Assembly: GCA_025457665.1 (NCBI GenBank)
Contig: JALOTY010000024.1
Coordinates: forward strand, 1 to 45,103
DNA: 45,103 nucleotides
Direction of reading: 5' to 3'
Origin: Akkermansiaceae bacterium
GTDB taxonomy: Bacteria; Verrucomicrobiota; Verrucomicrobiia; Verrucomicrobiales; Akkermansiaceae
The notes below the pieces were generated by a model. It was not told the DNA's origin. It was given only the letters and a program-made list of their open reading frames with translations, and searched no databases. Below, piece after piece: positions 35,601-42,412 of the stretch (the first letter of the stretch is position 1; each line of letters opens with the position of its first letter). The position numbers and the translations under genes are program-made.

Positions 35601-36134
35601 ATCGTGGAGGTCACTCGGGAACGCGGACCTTTCCTTTCGCTGGCCGACTTCGTGAACCGCGATCCCCAAGGCAATACCGACGAGCGCCTCATGGGGGCTC
35701 TCCAACAAGCGATCGAGGAGAGCAACGTCAATGCCGTGTTCTCCACCCAAGCCATCAACCCCGACCGCGACGGGCGGGAGATCCCCATCGGCGAGGTCAC
35801 CGGAGTCGGTTTCCCCTTCCCGGAAGCCATCGCCGGTCCGAACTATCAGGGCGCGCCCGGATACCTGACTCAGGGAGATATCCTCAGTGCCATGGGATCG
35901 ATTCCCACCGTTCACGGCGATACCTTCAGGATCCGCGCTTATGGCGAAAGCATTCAGAACGGTCGCATCGCCGCCAGCGCCTGGTGCGAGGCCGTGGTTC
36001 AGCGGGTTCCGGATTTCGTCGATCCATCCGATACGCCGGAAACCCCCGTGGCTTCCCTGCGTCCTTCGAACCGCAACTTTGGACGGCGTTTTGAGCTCGT
36101 TTCCTTCCGGTGGCTGAATCCCGATGAAGTTTGA
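32625..36134 (+). CDS. giant pseudopilin-like protein (Verru_Chthon cassette A type, GspK/PilX-like N-terminus)
   Basis: About 1169 residues from ATG 32625. The leader MNVKVFQRSRPLAKNG is basic and ends in Gly16. The mature end FALVITISLMVLLAMLAVALLSLSSVAIR is a type IV pilin-like hydrophobic helix in which position +5 is Ile, not Glu. Loss of Glu5 and large size are features of GspK-type minor pseudopilins. It is followed by ARANARLALDLAIGDLQKAMGPDQRVSA, which I recall from large Verrucomicrobial 'cassette A' proteins. The body is a long, presumably secreted domain with Ser/Thr/Asn-rich beta segments. ATG 32589 or GTG 32565 would lengthen the leader. Cassette partners B, C and D are not in the window. 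It probably needs a prepilin peptidase; one lies 3 kb away. Confidence 0.75.
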   Translation: MNVKVFQRSRPLAKNGFALVITISLMVLLAMLAVALLSLSSVAIRSSGNGNAMQEARANARLALDLAIGDLQKAMGPDQRVSAPGQFVDPNAPLGLTGVWQSHEPSPSEPSVTPSNRFYRWLVSASDTSTLTRGSAIPSTSASGVTLIGSSSLGGSNDPTKLFRAPKVTLTNDKNAVSGGIAYGVFDESTKARLNIEPERTGSSSSDAMAALGEARRFGMEAVSDFERSSIKWSDADGQAKISTLDSTLLRDRNLPIGELSHDVTVWSRGLLTDTARGGLRGDLSTLFEVALPTTASTGPSLNQTLYYDPSAPGTVARAAANPTWGVLSGFSTLYRSVVRDNTGDFKVNATLPRTFVPYRDRGGRITPNITTLNGTILMPVVSKVEMQFSVLTRRPHGGWPASIQTTTGSSDYKTMVHLIYSPVVTVYNPYNVPLEFPNLRIRFANVPIGFQFEVNGQNVTTGYTPLNQMYVSLEGNSNTKKEFFLKLVPQLSGSTSLSQSITLQPGESRVFGTPVPPNWSWAKDRPGDGNTMFDWRSDKTSQANPFELAAGWPGSGAGFDIDWLVPRPLKSPAAKMDGVLPLKESDQLNVRFLPLASDAAGNEFTATVDLDIGRGRYSPASVIQLTYNGTSGLTDLLTKRQQRDVTFPASLVAPVLPSQIFEEDTTEIKDYARAKPFAIFSFYNKTAIDGGSAARPGTVNPPTDLISVIDSRRDHPAIHSTEFAMLPIRNAGAGNTGAIEIDDRDRGYSTTGNTARSGIRAAPLYEIPLIPPQSIAQIRHANLAGSGHFPRFTYTAGESWAHPLIDGGQVVINGAKGYPYLDHSWLANSTLWDSWFYSTLCSYNGPAFVGNTARSRDQVVGDFLSGSRPLLNQRLSPRITGSIQSTTSNLAAGIEGARKAAAHLWVEGPFNVNSLSVEAWKSILASLNGSTLTVLDPLAVGSGMGVHTASSPLPRTRRSTGPPIGTGSNREQRWRGFRSLTDGEVDALAESIVEVTRERGPFLSLADFVNRDPQGNTDERLMGALQQAIEESNVNAVFSTQAINPDRDGREIPIGEVTGVGFPFPEAIAGPNYQGAPGYLTQGDILSAMGSIPTVHGDTFRIRAYGESIQNGRIAASAWCEAVVQRVPDFVDPSDTPETPVASLRPSNRNFGRRFELVSFRWLNPDEV

Positions 36135-36182
36135 GACGTCCAGCCGCTTGCCAGCCATCGAACCCCTCTCCAAGCTGTCCTC

Positions 36183-36881
36183 ATGTTTCGAGTCCTTGTG
36201 ATCCTCACGCTGCTCCTCACGCCGCTCTTGCTGCACGGCCAGCAGATCGAATTCCGGACACTATGTTTCCAACAACTCGCCGGCATCACGGAAGTGACGG
36301 TCCCAGGCACCGAAGAAGGCCAAAGCCAAACGGTCCCGCTCTATCAGGAGTATTCCCCGGTCTTCAAAACCACGGCGAAGGATGGCGAACTCCATTTCAA
36401 GGTTCCCGTGAAGGATGCCAAGGAAGGTGAGCCGACGGAACGATCGATCGGCTCGGTCAAGATCTCCGGAAACGGACCTTACCTCTTTGTGTTTCTCCCG
36501 GGGTCTGATGAGAAGAAGCCCTACCACATCCTGTCCCTGAAGGATGATACCGCCAGTTTCCCCTGGGGACACATGCGCCTCCTCAACATCGCCCAGGTCC
36601 CCGTGCGCTTCCATCTCGGCGAGCACGAGGGCCCCAAGGCCAAACTCGTCAAGCCGGGAGCCATGGTGGACGTCGAACCGATCCGCAAGGTCAACGCCTA
36701 CAACATGTTCAATGTGATCATCGAATTCGGCACGGCCGATGGGAAATTTGTCACGGTCAACAACACCCGCTGGAAGTCCGTGAAGGTCAAGCGCAGCCTC
36801 GCCATCGCCTTCGTGGATGCCCAGTCCCAGGCACCGGTGGTGGCACTCTTCGATGACATCCAGCCTGCGGTGATCGAATAA
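36183..36881 (+). CDS. secreted protein of unknown function
   Basis: A 232-residue exported protein. A signal peptide occupies residues 1-19 (MFRVLVILTLLLTPLLLHG), followed by QQIEFRTLCFQQLAGITEVTV. The mature part is beta-rich (PYLFVFLPGSDEKKPYHILSL, SVKVKRSLAIAFVDAQSQAPVVALFDD). I recognise no enzyme motif. It starts 48 bases after the giant pseudopilin gene, in the same direction. The pairing suggests a functional link, perhaps as an envelope accessory of the pseudopilin; that is inference. It is followed 50 bases later by a subtilase gene, also in the same direction. Confidence 0.75.
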   Translation: MFRVLVILTLLLTPLLLHGQQIEFRTLCFQQLAGITEVTVPGTEEGQSQTVPLYQEYSPVFKTTAKDGELHFKVPVKDAKEGEPTERSIGSVKISGNGPYLFVFLPGSDEKKPYHILSLKDDTASFPWGHMRLLNIAQVPVRFHLGEHEGPKAKLVKPGAMVDVEPIRKVNAYNMFNVIIEFGTADGKFVTVNNTRWKSVKVKRSLAIAFVDAQSQAPVVALFDDIQPAVIE

Positions 36882-36931
36882 GATTCGGATTTTCCGCTAC
36901 CCAAAGGCGGAATCCGGGTTTGAATCTCCGC

Positions 36932-38515
36932 ATGAAGGGATGGAAAGCTCCAGCACTGGTCTTTGGCGTGATTTGCCTGGGGCTGGGTGCGGGATGGTTT
37001 TTCGGCACCGCAGCCAGCAGCGTGGAGCCTGAAAAGAAGGCGTCCTCCACCCCGGATGTTTCCCCTCCCTCGACCCGGGAAAGGGCACCCGGCCCCGCCC
37101 GCACGATGGAAAGGGCGGAGACCGGACGGCGGATCGAGGACCCGGAGGCCGATGCCAATGGAGCCCTTCGCAATCAGCGCACGATCACTTTTTCCTCCGC
37201 GGAGGCCATGAAGGCTTTCCTCGCAAAGATCGAGGGCAAAGGGATCGCCATCCTTGGCAGCATCGATGCCCTCCATACGCTGAGGGTGGGATTTCTCGAT
37301 CCCGATGAACTCGCCTCATTGCTCGATGGCAGCGAGGAAATGGGCTTCATCTTCCCGGCCTACATCCCCGGTCAGGGAGGCGTGCAAGCGGGAGCCATCG
37401 GCTTCGGCAATCAATACCTCCAATGGCTCGGAGCCAGAGGCGATCGCTCGGCTTGGGGAGATGGGGTCGTGGTCGCCATCCTCGACACTGGTGTCATTGC
37501 GGGTTCCTCCTTCTCCGGCCAGGTGCGGAGCCAGGCTTTCATCGAATTCCCGTCGGATGCCAGCCAGATCAATGGCCACGGCACGGCCGTCGCTGCGATC
37601 ATCGCCAGTCAACTCGGTCTTGCTCCGGGGACATCGATTCTCGACTACCGGGTGGCCGATGACTCCGGGACTTCCGACACCTACCTCATCGCCCAAGCCA
37701 TCCTCGCTGCGACCGATGCCGGTGCCGACATCATCAATATCTCCCTCGGTTCCCGCGGCTCATCGAGCATTTTGCGCAAGGCCATCGAGTATGCTTCCGC
37801 CGCAGGCGTGGTGATCGTCGCTTCCGCTGGAAATGATGGCTTTGACAGCGTTTCCTACCCCGCTGCTTACGATGGCGTCGTCGCCGTGGGCGCGGTCGAT
37901 GCCAAGGGGGAATTGCTGGATTTCTCGAATCGCGGAGCCGTCACGCTTGTTGCCCCCGGGCTGGAACTGACTTCGCTCGGGACCTCGGGGCAATACGTCA
38001 GTTTCAGCGGCACTTCGGCTTCGGCACCGGCGGTTACGGGAGCCATCGCGGCGACCATGGCGATCCGGAATTCCACCTCCTCGCAGGCTTTGGAAACCGT
38101 TCTGGGACAAGCCAATGAGGCAGGTGCTCCAGGCGACGACTCTTTCTACGGTCAGGGGATCCTGAACGTCGGGCGGGTGCTCACTGCGAATGTCGCTGGC
38201 TTCGATGACGTCGCGGTCGCATCGAACCATTTCACCTACGATGCTTCTGGTAATTCGATCGTCGAGGTGGTGATCGAAAACCGCGGCACCACGCGCATCA
38301 TCAATGCCCCTCTGAGTGTGGATACCGGCTCAGGCGTCCGCCAGGCAAACATCGCCTCCCTCGCTCCAGGAGCCATCCAGTCCTTCACGTTTCCGGTATC
38401 CTCCTCTTCCGGCGCGACGGTTTCATCGAGCATTCAGCTTTCGAATGGCGTGACCGACCGGATTCCGGCAAACAACTCGCGTGCCGACACGCTTGCTCCT
38501 GCCGATACTGAGTAG
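36932..38515 (+). CDS. membrane-anchored subtilisin-like serine protease (S8) with C-terminal CARDB-like domain
   Basis: A 527-residue protease. One membrane helix (about 6-27) is followed by a Pro/Ser/Glu-rich linker and a prodomain-like part (TITFSSAEAMKAFLAKI...LHTLRVGF). The S8 catalytic triad is complete: Asp185 in AILDTGV, His216 in NGHGTAVAA and Ser362 in SGTSASAPAVTG, with oxyanion Asn301 in SAGND. The last 100 residues (FTYDASGNSIVEVVIENRG...SLAPGAIQSFTFPV) resemble a CARDB adhesion-like beta domain. A TTG at 36920 would add four residues; ATG 36932 is preferred. Its last 35 bases overlap the next gene, which encodes a cysteine-peptidase-like protein. Substrate unknown. Confidence 0.9.
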   Translation: MKGWKAPALVFGVICLGLGAGWFFGTAASSVEPEKKASSTPDVSPPSTRERAPGPARTMERAETGRRIEDPEADANGALRNQRTITFSSAEAMKAFLAKIEGKGIAILGSIDALHTLRVGFLDPDELASLLDGSEEMGFIFPAYIPGQGGVQAGAIGFGNQYLQWLGARGDRSAWGDGVVVAILDTGVIAGSSFSGQVRSQAFIEFPSDASQINGHGTAVAAIIASQLGLAPGTSILDYRVADDSGTSDTYLIAQAILAATDAGADIINISLGSRGSSSILRKAIEYASAAGVVIVASAGNDGFDSVSYPAAYDGVVAVGAVDAKGELLDFSNRGAVTLVAPGLELTSLGTSGQYVSFSGTSASAPAVTGAIAATMAIRNSTSSQALETVLGQANEAGAPGDDSFYGQGILNVGRVLTANVAGFDDVAVASNHFTYDASGNSIVEVVIENRGTTRIINAPLSVDTGSGVRQANIASLAPGAIQSFTFPVSSSSGATVSSSIQLSNGVTDRIPANNSRADTLAPADTE

Positions 38516-39263
38516 TCTCGTCCTCATCGTCTCATTGGGGGCCGATGACCGTTGGGCTCCGCAGGCGGTCGCCGGTCCGATAAATCAGCTTGTCGTTTCC
38601 GGCAATGCCTGCGGCCCCGCGGCGCTGCTTGGTTCGCTGCGTTGCGGCGATGACGACTCCCGCGCCATCTACGCCGCCGTTCCCGGCAACAATGATCGGT
38701 CCCGGCTGCTTTATCTCATCCGCACGCTCGGACTGCGGCCTTCGGTCTCTCTTCGGGATCGCGCCCGCTGGACCCGCCAGGGCATCAACCCGGAAGACCT
38801 TCACGCCATCGCCCGTGAGCTGTCCGAAAGCACCGGACAACAGCCACCCCGGATGCTGGGTTTGCATGCTCCCGCAGGAACGAAAGGAACCAAAACCCTG
38901 CAAACCGTCCATCGGGCCTTCCGCGATTCACTCGCCGACGGATTTCCTCCGGTGCTCGCCATCCGACGCTATGTTCTCCGCAAGGGCCAGTGGCAGATGT
39001 TGGACGGACATTTCATTTCAATCGTCCGCGTTCCGGAGAGACTCGATCGTTCCGCCACCTCGTTCTCCCTGACCTACTTCGATCCATGGGGCGCGAAGAA
39101 ACGTGAGGCCAGCATCGAGATCCCATCCCGTCCCTTTCTTTCCCAAGACCCCGCGAAACCCGGAGCCTTGGAGCTTCGAGCCCCGGAGGCGGATGTGGGC
39201 AAATCGAAAGTTCGCAGTGGTGAGTTCACACTCCTCGCGCCCACCGTGATGATCGGCGAGTGA
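38481..39263 (+). CDS. secreted C39-like papain-fold cysteine peptidase
   Basis: A 260-residue exported protein. The GTG start at 38481 gives a signal peptide (LLLPILSSLVLIVSLGA-DDR). The mature part has the order of a C39-like papain fold: Cys44 in GNACGPAALLGSL, His177 in DGHFISIVRV and Asp201 in YFDPWG. The surrounding sequence is unlike bacteriocin-processing C39 domains, which are normally fused to ABC transporters. The gene begins 35 bases before the end of the subtilase gene, a clear sign of translational coupling. The two proteases may act in one cascade, or one may mature the other. ATG starts are absent in the first part of the frame, so GTG is chosen. Confidence 0.7.
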   Translation: MPTRLLLPILSSLVLIVSLGADDRWAPQAVAGPINQLVVSGNACGPAALLGSLRCGDDDSRAIYAAVPGNNDRSRLLYLIRTLGLRPSVSLRDRARWTRQGINPEDLHAIARELSESTGQQPPRMLGLHAPAGTKGTKTLQTVHRAFRDSLADGFPPVLAIRRYVLRKGQWQMLDGHFISIVRVPERLDRSATSFSLTYFDPWGAKKREASIEIPSRPFLSQDPAKPGALELRAPEADVGKSKVRSGEFTLLAPTVMIGE

Positions 39264-39282
39264 TCAGGTGGCCCGATCCCAC

Positions 39283-40434
39283 TCAACGCAGGCTCGCGAG
39301 ATACCACTCGGCGATCTTCCAACCGCCGAAGAGCCAGCACAAAGCTCCCATCGCGAGAAAGGGGCCGAAAGGCAGTCGCATCCCGAAGCCGACCCTCCCC
39401 AGAACCGCCGCTGCGATCGCCAGGAGAGAACCGGCAAGCAGCGCAAAGAAGACCCCGAACCAGCCGAAAAAGGCACCGATGACTCCCATCAGGTGGACAT
39501 CACCCATTCCCATGGCTTCCCGCGGAACCACCGCACGCTTCGCAGTTCCTTCGAGGCTCTTGACCTCTTCGAGGATGACATGACGGCCATCGGCGAACGT
39601 CACCCCGTCTTCGCGAATCACCACTTCACCGGGGACAGCCTCATCCCCATTGATCCGAACCGTATCGCATTCGATGACGAGCTTGTCCGACTTGCGGAAA
39701 AACAGATCCCACCAATCCACCGTCTCCGATCCCATGTGAAAACGGATGGGTTCCTCCTCACCCTTGGGTTCCTCAAGTCGCCATGCCACCGCATCCTCGT
39801 GCTTCCACTCGGTCTTGCCGAATGCCAATTTTCCTAACAGAACCACGGCCCACAGCCCGAAGTAGCCGATCACGCCCCCGAGGATCGATGACTTCAAGCC
39901 ATCCTTCCATCCGGGATCGATCGACGACCAAGCCACCAAATCCGGCAACTCCGGCATCAACAAGGCCGCCAGAACTCCGGCCACGGTGCTGGAAATCGTC
40001 AGTTCGAGAGGGATGATCAGATGTTCGGCATCGATGAATGACAAGGCGACCAGCGCCGAGACGAGGAACCAAAGAGGAAACACCACCGCATGAGCCATTT
40101 CCACGCGCTCCGCACCTGCCCGTCCCACCACCACCCACCACACCGCGCAGAAAAGCAGGCCTGTTAGAAGTTCCACCGCAAAGTATCGGAATGAAATCCG
40201 CCCCTTGCAGTCCGGACAACGCCCGCGCAAGGCCAACCAACTGATCAGCGGAATGTTCCGGCTCATCGGAATCGCCGACTTGCAGCCGGGACAAAAGGAT
40301 CGCTTCGGCTCATTCACGGAGATCCCCAGCGGCATCCGATAGATCACCACGTTCAGAAATGAACCCACACAGATCCCGATGATGAAGGCCGCAAGCCACC
40401 AGGCGGGATGATCGAGGGTCGGAAAGACAGTCAC
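39283..40434 (-). CDS. pilD: prepilin peptidase (A24) with a large internal insertion
   Basis: A 383-residue polytopic inner-membrane peptidase that cleaves and N-methylates prepilins and pseudopilins. The N-terminal block GSFLNVVIYRMP is followed by a zinc site, Cys48-x2-Cys51 and Cys73-x2-Cys76. The two catalytic aspartates are Asp135 (SFIDAEHLIIP) and Asp312 (MGMGDVHLMG). Between membrane segments, residues about 207-306 form a hydrophilic insertion (KTEWKHEDAVAWRLEE...FADGRHVILEEVKSLEG) that standard PilD/GspO lacks. It looks like a soluble beta-rich module on the cytoplasmic side. GTG 40434 is chosen because it gives the usual short N-terminus; a TTG at 40512 would add 26 residues. The giant pseudopilin nearby is a plausible substrate. 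Confidence 0.9.
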   Translation of the reverse strand: MTVFPTLDHPAWWLAAFIIGICVGSFLNVVIYRMPLGISVNEPKRSFCPGCKSAIPMSRNIPLISWLALRGRCPDCKGRISFRYFAVELLTGLLFCAVWWVVVGRAGAERVEMAHAVVFPLWFLVSALVALSFIDAEHLIIPLELTISSTVAGVLAALLMPELPDLVAWSSIDPGWKDGLKSSILGGVIGYFGLWAVVLLGKLAFGKTEWKHEDAVAWRLEEPKGEEEPIRFHMGSETVDWWDLFFRKSDKLVIECDTVRINGDEAVPGEVVIREDGVTFADGRHVILEEVKSLEGTAKRAVVPREAMGMGDVHLMGVIGAFFGWFGVFFALLAGSLLAIAAAVLGRVGFGMRLPFGPFLAMGALCWLFGGWKIAEWYLASLR

Positions 40435-40513
40435 GGGCGGATTTAAGCCGATCCCATCTTTTTCGGAAATCCGAAATTTCGCGGCCCCAATCCAAAAGGC
40501 ATCCCCCACCAAA

Positions 40514-40596
40514 GGAAACAGCCCTCCCCGTAGTCCACGGGCACCGGAGCTTTCGCGTCCGGCACCCGTGGGCCCCTGGGGGGGCTGTGCATTTCC
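40514..40596. ncRNA. very stable 83-base hairpin, candidate structured RNA or leader
   Basis: Arms pair from the outside inward: GGAAA (40514-40518) with TTTCC (40592-40596, after a TGCA bulge), CAGCCC (40519-40524) with GGGCTG (40582-40587), a C-run with a G-run, CCACGGG (40535-40541) with CCCGTGG (40565-40571), and CCGGA with TCCGG around the loop GCTTTCGCG. It lies 80 bases upstream of the chosen prepilin-peptidase start, so on the minus strand it would be in that gene's leader. A free small RNA or a palindromic repeat are alternatives. The strand is not decided. Confidence 0.4.
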
Positions 40597-40713
40597 CTTA
40601 CGAGAGAGAGCCTGCCAGATTCCCGCCCGCTGCGGAATTACGTGATCGCGTCGGGTTTGATCCCTCTACCCCGGCGGAAACTTTTCCTGCCTCACGAGCC
40701 TCCCCGAGGCCCG

Positions 40714-40756
40714 AAAAACGGACGGGCGCCCGAGGGGGAGAATTCCGGCGCCCGTC
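40714..40756 (-). terminator. rho-independent terminator downstream of the cysteine desulfurase gene
   Basis: A perfect 10-base inverted repeat, GACGGGCGCC (40721-40730) and GGCGCCCGTC (40747-40756), with a 16-base loop. On the minus strand it is followed by CGTTTTTCG, a five-T run. This fits termination of the cysteine desulfurase transcript, whose stop lies 113 bases upstream. The orientation follows from the T run being on the minus strand only. Confidence 0.65.
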
Positions 40757-40869
40757 TGCTTTCTTGGGTGATGTCGGGAAACCCCGACACCCGCATCATG
40801 CCTCCATCTCCCCTTGCCCGCCATTACGCCATCGCGCTACCGCCAATCCGTTAGACTCTCTTCAACGCT

Positions 40870-42078
40870 TCACTCGGCAGTGGGTTTGGCAGAATAGATC
40901 ATCACCGGTCCGGTGACTCCGCCACCTTGCACTTTGCGGAGCTTTTCCACGGCTTTGATCACTTTCATCGCACCCATCTCGGCATCCTCCATCGTGCTCG
41001 CGCGGCTGAAGCTGAATCGCAGACTGCTTTTGGCAACCTCATCGCTCAGCCCCATCGCTTTCTGCACGTGGCTCGGCTGCTGTTTTCCCGTCATGCAGGC
41101 GCTGCCCGCAGAGCAGGCCACACCGGCGTCATCCAGCAGGATCAGCAGGCCCGCCGCCTCGCAACCTGCGAAAGAAACGTGACTGGTCCCCGCGACCCTG
41201 AAGTCTTGATCCCCGTTGACCACCACGCCACGGAGTTGCTCCAGAAGGATGTGCTCGAATCGATCCCGGATCGCGCCGACTTTTGATCCGCCCGGATCCT
41301 CAGCCAGCGCCGCGAGCGCGAGTTCGGCGGCGACCCCCATGCCCACGATGCCTGCGACGTTTTCCGTGCCGCTTCTCCGCCCGATTTCCTGTCCTCCACC
41401 ACGAAGCAAGGGCTCAAATCTCAAGCCCTCTTTCACATGCAAGGCCCCCACTCCCTTGGGGCCGTGAAATTTGTGCGCACTCACACTGAGGTAATCCACG
41501 TCCACCGATGAAACATCGATCCCGATTTTGCCCACCGCCTGGATGGCATCGCTGTGAAATGCCAGTCCGCATCGCTTGGCGATCTCACAAGCTTCCTCAA
41601 TGGGCTGAATGATCCCGGTCTCGTTGTTCACCCACATCACCGAGGCAAATCCCCCACCCTCCCTCGCCCGCTCGCAGGCGGCCCGATAGTCGTTCATGTC
41701 AAGTCGACCTCCGCCGGTGACTCCGCATCGATCCACCGCGTAGCCGACTTGCGCGAAGTTCTCGATGACCCGGAGCACGGCGCTGTGTTCGATGGCGGTA
41801 CTCACCACGCGGCCGTTCTTCCGGCCGATCCAGCGGGCCAGCCATTTGAGTGCGGTGTTGGTGCTTTCCGTGCCGCCGCTGGTGAAAACCATTTCCTCCG
41901 GCCGCGCACCGATCAATGCGGCCACTTGCTCACGGGCCTTTTCCACCGCTTTTCGCGCTTCCTTCGCCGCCCGATAGGAGCTGCTTGGGTTCGCCCAATT
42001 TGTGGTCATCCATGGCAACATTGCCTCCAGCACCTGCGGGTCCATGGGGGTCGTCGCATTCGCATCCAGATAAGTCAC
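40870..42078 (-). CDS. cysteine desulfurase (NifS/IscS family)
   Basis: A 402-residue PLP enzyme that takes sulfur from cysteine as a persulfide for Fe-S clusters or thio-modifications. It starts with the canonical MTYLDANATTPMDP. The PLP Lys203 is in SVSAHKFHGPKG, and the substrate-side His is in SAIEHSA-like STAIEHSAVL. The loop cysteine is Cys328 in ACSAGSACMTG. The loop sequence SAGSAC places it in the NifS/IscS group rather than SufS. No iscU, iscR or thiI is adjacent. It diverges from the DUF3253 gene with 85 bases between the starts. A terminator-like hairpin lies downstream. Confidence 0.95.
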   Translation of the reverse strand: MTYLDANATTPMDPQVLEAMLPWMTTNWANPSSSYRAAKEARKAVEKAREQVAALIGARPEEMVFTSGGTESTNTALKWLARWIGRKNGRVVSTAIEHSAVLRVIENFAQVGYAVDRCGVTGGGRLDMNDYRAACERAREGGGFASVMWVNNETGIIQPIEEACEIAKRCGLAFHSDAIQAVGKIGIDVSSVDVDYLSVSAHKFHGPKGVGALHVKEGLRFEPLLRGGGQEIGRRSGTENVAGIVGMGVAAELALAALAEDPGGSKVGAIRDRFEHILLEQLRGVVVNGDQDFRVAGTSHVSFAGCEAAGLLILLDDAGVACSAGSACMTGKQQPSHVQKAMGLSDEVAKSSLRFSFSRASTMEDAEMGAMKVIKAVEKLRKVQGGGVTGPVMIYSAKPTAE

Positions 42079-42163
42079 GCCCGCAGGCTATCCCGGCAGG
42101 ACCCACCCATCAAGCCCCCCATTTCTTCGCTGGACAGGGGGCGCTCCCGCATTATCGGCCAGC

Positions 42164-42412
42164 ATGCAGGACCCGCGCGCCATCATTCTCCGCTTGCTCC
42201 GCGAGAGACGCCCGGGCGCGAGCATCTGCCCCTCCGAGGCCGCCCGCCAGCTCGACCCGGTCCATTGGCGCGATCTTATGGAGCAAGTCCGCGAATGTGC
42301 CGCCCGGATGATGGCTGCCGGGGAACTCGTGGTGAGCCAGGGCGGAAATCCGGTTGATCCTCTCTCTGCCCGCGGCCCGATCCGGCTCCGCTTCCCCCAC
42401 CCTCCTTCATGA
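42164..42412 (+). CDS. DUF3253 family small protein
   Basis: An 82-residue protein with the features of DUF3253: an N-terminal IILRLLRERRPGASICPSEAARQL, then WRDLMEQVRECAARMMAAGELVVSQGGNPVDP, which looks like a small winged helix, and a final GPIRLRF. The CPSEAAR block is characteristic of the family. Its molecular role is not known to me. It overlaps the photolyase gene by four bases (ATGA), so the two are translated together; a link to DNA repair or light response is inferred from that. Confidence 0.82.
   Translation: MQDPRAIILRLLRERRPGASICPSEAARQLDPVHWRDLMEQVRECAARMMAAGELVVSQGGNPVDPLSARGPIRLRFPHPPS

Larger units (their letters stand above)
40435..40869. other. 435-base intergenic region with several strong hairpins
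   Basis: This stretch lies between two minus-strand genes and has no protein-like frame. It holds three clear secondary structures, listed separately or here: a very long imperfect hairpin (40514-40596), a terminator-like hairpin (40714-40756), and a small perfect hairpin TGTCGGG / CCCGACA (40772-40789, four-base loop). No tRNA fold, SRP RNA core (GGTCCGGAAGGAAGCAGCC-like) or RNase P core was recognised. Confidence 0.6.

Noticed and set aside
40640..40690. tRNA-like T-arm segment (GGTTTGATCCC)
   Set aside because: No matching acceptor stem, anticodon arm or 3' CCA context could be found around it.
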